From Streptococcus oralis (GTDB lineage: Bacteria; Bacillota; Bacilli; Lactobacillales; Streptococcaceae), in contig CAJPKC010000040.1 in assembly GCA_905370255.1 (NCBI GenBank), positions 1 through 8,213 of the forward strand: DNA of 8,213 nucleotides, given 5' to 3'. The translations under genes were made by a program, and so were the position numbers. Below the pieces are notes generated by a model, which was given only the letters and a program-made list of their open reading frames with translations, searched no databases and had not been told where the DNA came from. Positions 6,894 to 8,213 of this stretch are shown piece by piece (within the stretch, counting starts at the first letter, position 1; each line of letters starts with the position of its first letter).

Positions 6894-7247
6894 ATGATTA
6901 ACGCAATTAAAAATTTCTTTAAAGGTTATGTAGATTTTTCAGGACGTTCAACTCGCGCAGATTACTGGTGGATTTGGTTGGCAAACATTATCCTTTCTAT
7001 TCCTCTCTACATGGCATACGGTGCTGCAATGGCAAATCCAGATAGCGAAGCTGCTATTATGACTTTGGGCTTAATCGGATTTGTTTATCTCATTTTTGGT
7101 TTGGCACTCTTCTTGCCGGGCCTTGCATTGACAGTTCGTCGTCTACGTGACGCAGGTTTCCATTGGGCACTCATTTTCGTTGCATTTGTTCCATTTGTTG
7201 GAAGTATCGCTCTTTTGGTGCTTCTAGCTATGCCATCAAAGGACTAA
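6894..7247 (+). CDS. DUF805 family membrane protein, 117 residues (copy 1)
   Basis: The start ATG at 6894 has AGGAG (6883-6887) six bases upstream. The family signatures are clear: an N-terminal F-x-GRSTRADYWW stretch (15-26) before the first helix, and LTVRRLRDAGFHW (79-91) before the last. Three to four hydrophobic segments can be drawn (about 26-46, 56-80, 91-113), so it is an integral inner-membrane protein; it ends in MPSKD. Function of the family is unknown. A second copy lies 178 bases downstream on the same strand with a closely matching N-terminus and C-terminal helix, pointing to tandem duplication. It is transcribed from its own strong promoter. I see no good terminator behind it, so read-through into copy 2 is possible. 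Confidence 0.9.
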   Translation: MINAIKNFFKGYVDFSGRSTRADYWWIWLANIILSIPLYMAYGAAMANPDSEAAIMTLGLIGFVYLIFGLALFLPGLALTVRRLRDAGFHWALIFVAFVPFVGSIALLVLLAMPSKD

Positions 7248-7339
7248 CGATAAGTTCAACTTTCTGAAGAATGCTACAAGAACGAAGAAGTTTCAATCTT
7301 GACTCGGGTTTCTTGAGTCTTGTTGGACAATTTACCAAT

Positions 7340-7369
7340 ACTCCCAAGTCTCTAGTTGAATTTGGGAGT
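7340..7369 (+). promoter_or_regulatory. Hairpin in the DUF805 spacer with an alternative pairing partner at the ribosome binding site
   Basis: ACTCCCAA (7340-7347) pairs perfectly with TTGGGAGT (7362-7369) across a 14-base loop. The same left arm is also complementary over seven bases to TTGGGAG (7413-7419), the ribosome binding site of the second DUF805 gene. There is no proper T-run after the hairpin, so it is not a standard terminator. The two pairings exclude each other, but regulation is conjecture. It matters only for transcripts starting upstream of 7340. Confidence 0.4.
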
Positions 7370-7373
7370 GTTC

Positions 7374-7379
7374 TATAAT
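7374..7379 (+). promoter_or_regulatory. Possible -10 element for the second DUF805 gene
   Basis: A perfect TATAAT lies 46 bases before the ATG at 7426. No acceptable -35 lies 16-18 bases upstream and there is no TG extension, so it may be weak or need an activator. If used, its transcript would lack the 7340-7369 hairpin. Confidence 0.4.
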
Positions 7380-7425
7380 TGTAGGCTTGAGTATCTGCTA
7401 GTAAAATAAAAATTGGGAGAATCAT

Positions 7426-7869
7426 ATGATTAACGCATATAAGAATTTTTTTAAGAATTATGCAGAGTTCACTGGACGCTCAACGCGTCCAGATTACTGG
7501 TGGGTTTGGCTAGGAAACTTTATCCTTTCGATTCCTTTCTGGATTATCTATTTCTACACTGTATTTCTTAGTACCGTGATGGATTCAGTGAGCGATTCAG
7601 CCAGCGAAGCTACTTTCATGTTTTTTGGTTTAGTTGCCATTATTTATGCAGTTTTCTACCTAGCCATCTTGGTGCCAACAATAGCTTTGTCAGTTCGCCG
7701 TTTGCGTGATGCTGGATTCCACTGGGCCTTTATCTTCCTTCACTTTGTTCCAATGGTCGGACGTTTTGCTCTATTAGTTCTGCTAGCGATGCCAAGTAAG
7801 GAAGTAGAAATAGTAACAATCAATAGACCTAAAGAAGTTGAAAGCGAAGAAGCTACCCCCTTTGAATAA
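7426..7869 (+). CDS. DUF805 family membrane protein, 147 residues (copy 2)
   Basis: The start ATG at 7426 has GGGAG (7415-7419) six bases upstream. The N-terminus (MINAYKNFFKNYAEFTGRST, then RPDYWW) and the SVRRLRDAGFHW block (89-100) closely match copy 1, as does the final helix ending ALLVLLAMPSK. It differs in two places. The loop and helix after the first membrane segment are longer (about 40-66, with an acidic/serine-rich VMDSVSDSASEA). It also has a hydrophilic, acidic C-terminal tail of about 22 residues (126-147) that copy 1 lacks and that should face the cytoplasm or exterior as a soluble appendage. Three to four membrane segments are predicted by eye. Function is unknown. Transcription may come by read-through from copy 1 or from TATAAT at 7374; the bidirectional terminator at 7920-7953 ends it. 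Confidence 0.9.
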   Translation: MINAYKNFFKNYAEFTGRSTRPDYWWVWLGNFILSIPFWIIYFYTVFLSTVMDSVSDSASEATFMFFGLVAIIYAVFYLAILVPTIALSVRRLRDAGFHWAFIFLHFVPMVGRFALLVLLAMPSKEVEIVTINRPKEVESEEATPFE

Positions 7870-7919
7870 TTGGACGAATACGGGGAGTGTCATTCTCCTC
7901 ATTAAGATCAGACAAAAAG

Positions 7920-7953
7920 CTCCCAAACCTAACTTTTAGGCTGGGAGTCTTTT
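7920..7953. terminator. Bidirectional terminator between convergent DUF805 copy 2 and HAD genes
   Basis: CTCCCA (7920-7925) pairs with TGGGAG (7942-7947) and CCTAA (7928-7932) with TTAGG (7936-7940), separated by a small internal loop, with a 3-base apical loop. On the plus strand TCTTTTGTTT follows. On the minus strand CTTTTTGTCT follows. It starts 8 bases after the HAD stop codon. Confidence 0.85.
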
Positions 7954-7955
7954 GT

Positions 7956-8213
7956 TTAACGTTTTAATTGTAGATGCTGTAAAATGTCTGCCGGGTGGTG
8001 AGCAACCCAGTCAGGTTGATAGGTTAGGAGTTCTTTCTCGTCACCGAATCCCCAAGTCACTGCTAGTTTTTTAATGCCAGTTTCTTGGGCGCCAATCATA
8101 TCAAACTTGGTATCTCCAACAATAACCACTTTTTCTGGAGCTAAATCATGTGTTGTTAAAGCTTGACGAATAACATCTGCCTTGTGCAGTGCTTGAGGGT
8201 TAGAACCATAGAT
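7956..8213 (-). CDS. HAD superfamily phosphatase, phosphoglycolate phosphatase-like, C-terminal part
   Basis: The last 85 codons of a minus-strand gene are present, ending in TAA at 7956-7958; the rest lies beyond the right edge. Visible HAD motifs are the Lys of motif III in ALHKADVIRQAL (residues 8-19 of the fragment) and motif IV, VIVGDTKFDMIGAQETGI (30-47), with Asp35 and Asp39 as magnesium ligands. The following AVTWGFGDEKEL is typical of subfamily IA enzymes related to Gph and beta-phosphoglucomutase. The catalytic DxD motif is off-window, so activity cannot be judged. The protein should be a soluble magnesium-dependent phosphatase; the true substrate in such paralogs is usually unknown. 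It is convergent with the DUF805 pair. I recall a HAD gene next to the CapD-type gene in pneumococcus as well. Confidence 0.92.
   Translation of the reverse strand: MYGSNPQALHKADVIRQALTTHDLAPEKVVIVGDTKFDMIGAQETGIKKLAVTWGFGDEKELLTYQPDWVAHHPADILQHLQLKR

Noticed and set aside
7228..7425. Open minus-strand frame of 65 codons across the DUF805 spacer
   Set aside because: Overlaps the end of DUF805 copy 1 and lacks a ribosome binding site or promoter; composition looks non-coding.
7873..7880. GACGAATA, one base from the competence cin-box TACGAATA
   Set aside because: Incomplete match, and no plus-strand gene follows; it sits between a stop codon and a terminator.

Overview
The window reads as chromosomal DNA from a low-GC Gram-positive coccus, most likely a Streptococcus of the mitis/pneumoniae/oralis group. 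The reasons are AT-rich DNA, GGAG-type ribosome binding sites 5-11 bases before starts, TTGACA/TAAAAT-type promoters with extended -10s, and a gene order (CynX-like transporter, family 2 glycosyltransferase, CapD-type dehydratase, HAD phosphatase) that I recall from pneumococcal and mitis-group genomes. I could run no database search, so the species call is an inference.

Layout. 1-84: the minus strand carries a strong promoter pointing out of the left edge, and just behind it the terminator of the next unit. 117-2080 (minus): a two-gene unit, a 498-residue protein with leucine-rich-repeat-like segments followed by a 141-residue hypothetical protein. Their character suggests orphan immunity genes of the polymorphic-toxin type, which is inference. 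2185-2538 (minus): a decayed gene that is not open in any single frame; it shows LRR-like text broken by an in-frame TAG and one or two frameshifts. 2608-3774 (minus): a CynX/NimT-like major facilitator transporter with its own terminator, a near-consensus promoter and a 9+9 base dyad lying over the -10 and start of transcription.

3992-6750 (plus): a divergent pair, a family 2 glycosyltransferase and a long membrane-bound nucleotide-sugar 4,6-dehydratase, ending in a good terminator. In pneumococcus this kind of pair is associated with the teichoic acid sugar AATGal. The dehydratase would make the 4-keto-6-deoxy precursor and the glycosyltransferase would act on lipid-linked intermediates.

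6894-7869 (plus): two tandem paralogous DUF805 membrane proteins. The first has a strong promoter. The spacer between them can fold in alternative ways, one of which involves the second gene's ribosome binding site. A bidirectional terminator at 7920-7953 separates them from a convergent HAD phosphatase (7956-8213, minus) cut by the right edge. The region mixes conserved housekeeping and cell-envelope genes (right two thirds) with an accessory patch (left third) containing immunity-like genes and gene debris. No RNA gene, CRISPR array or intact insertion sequence was seen.
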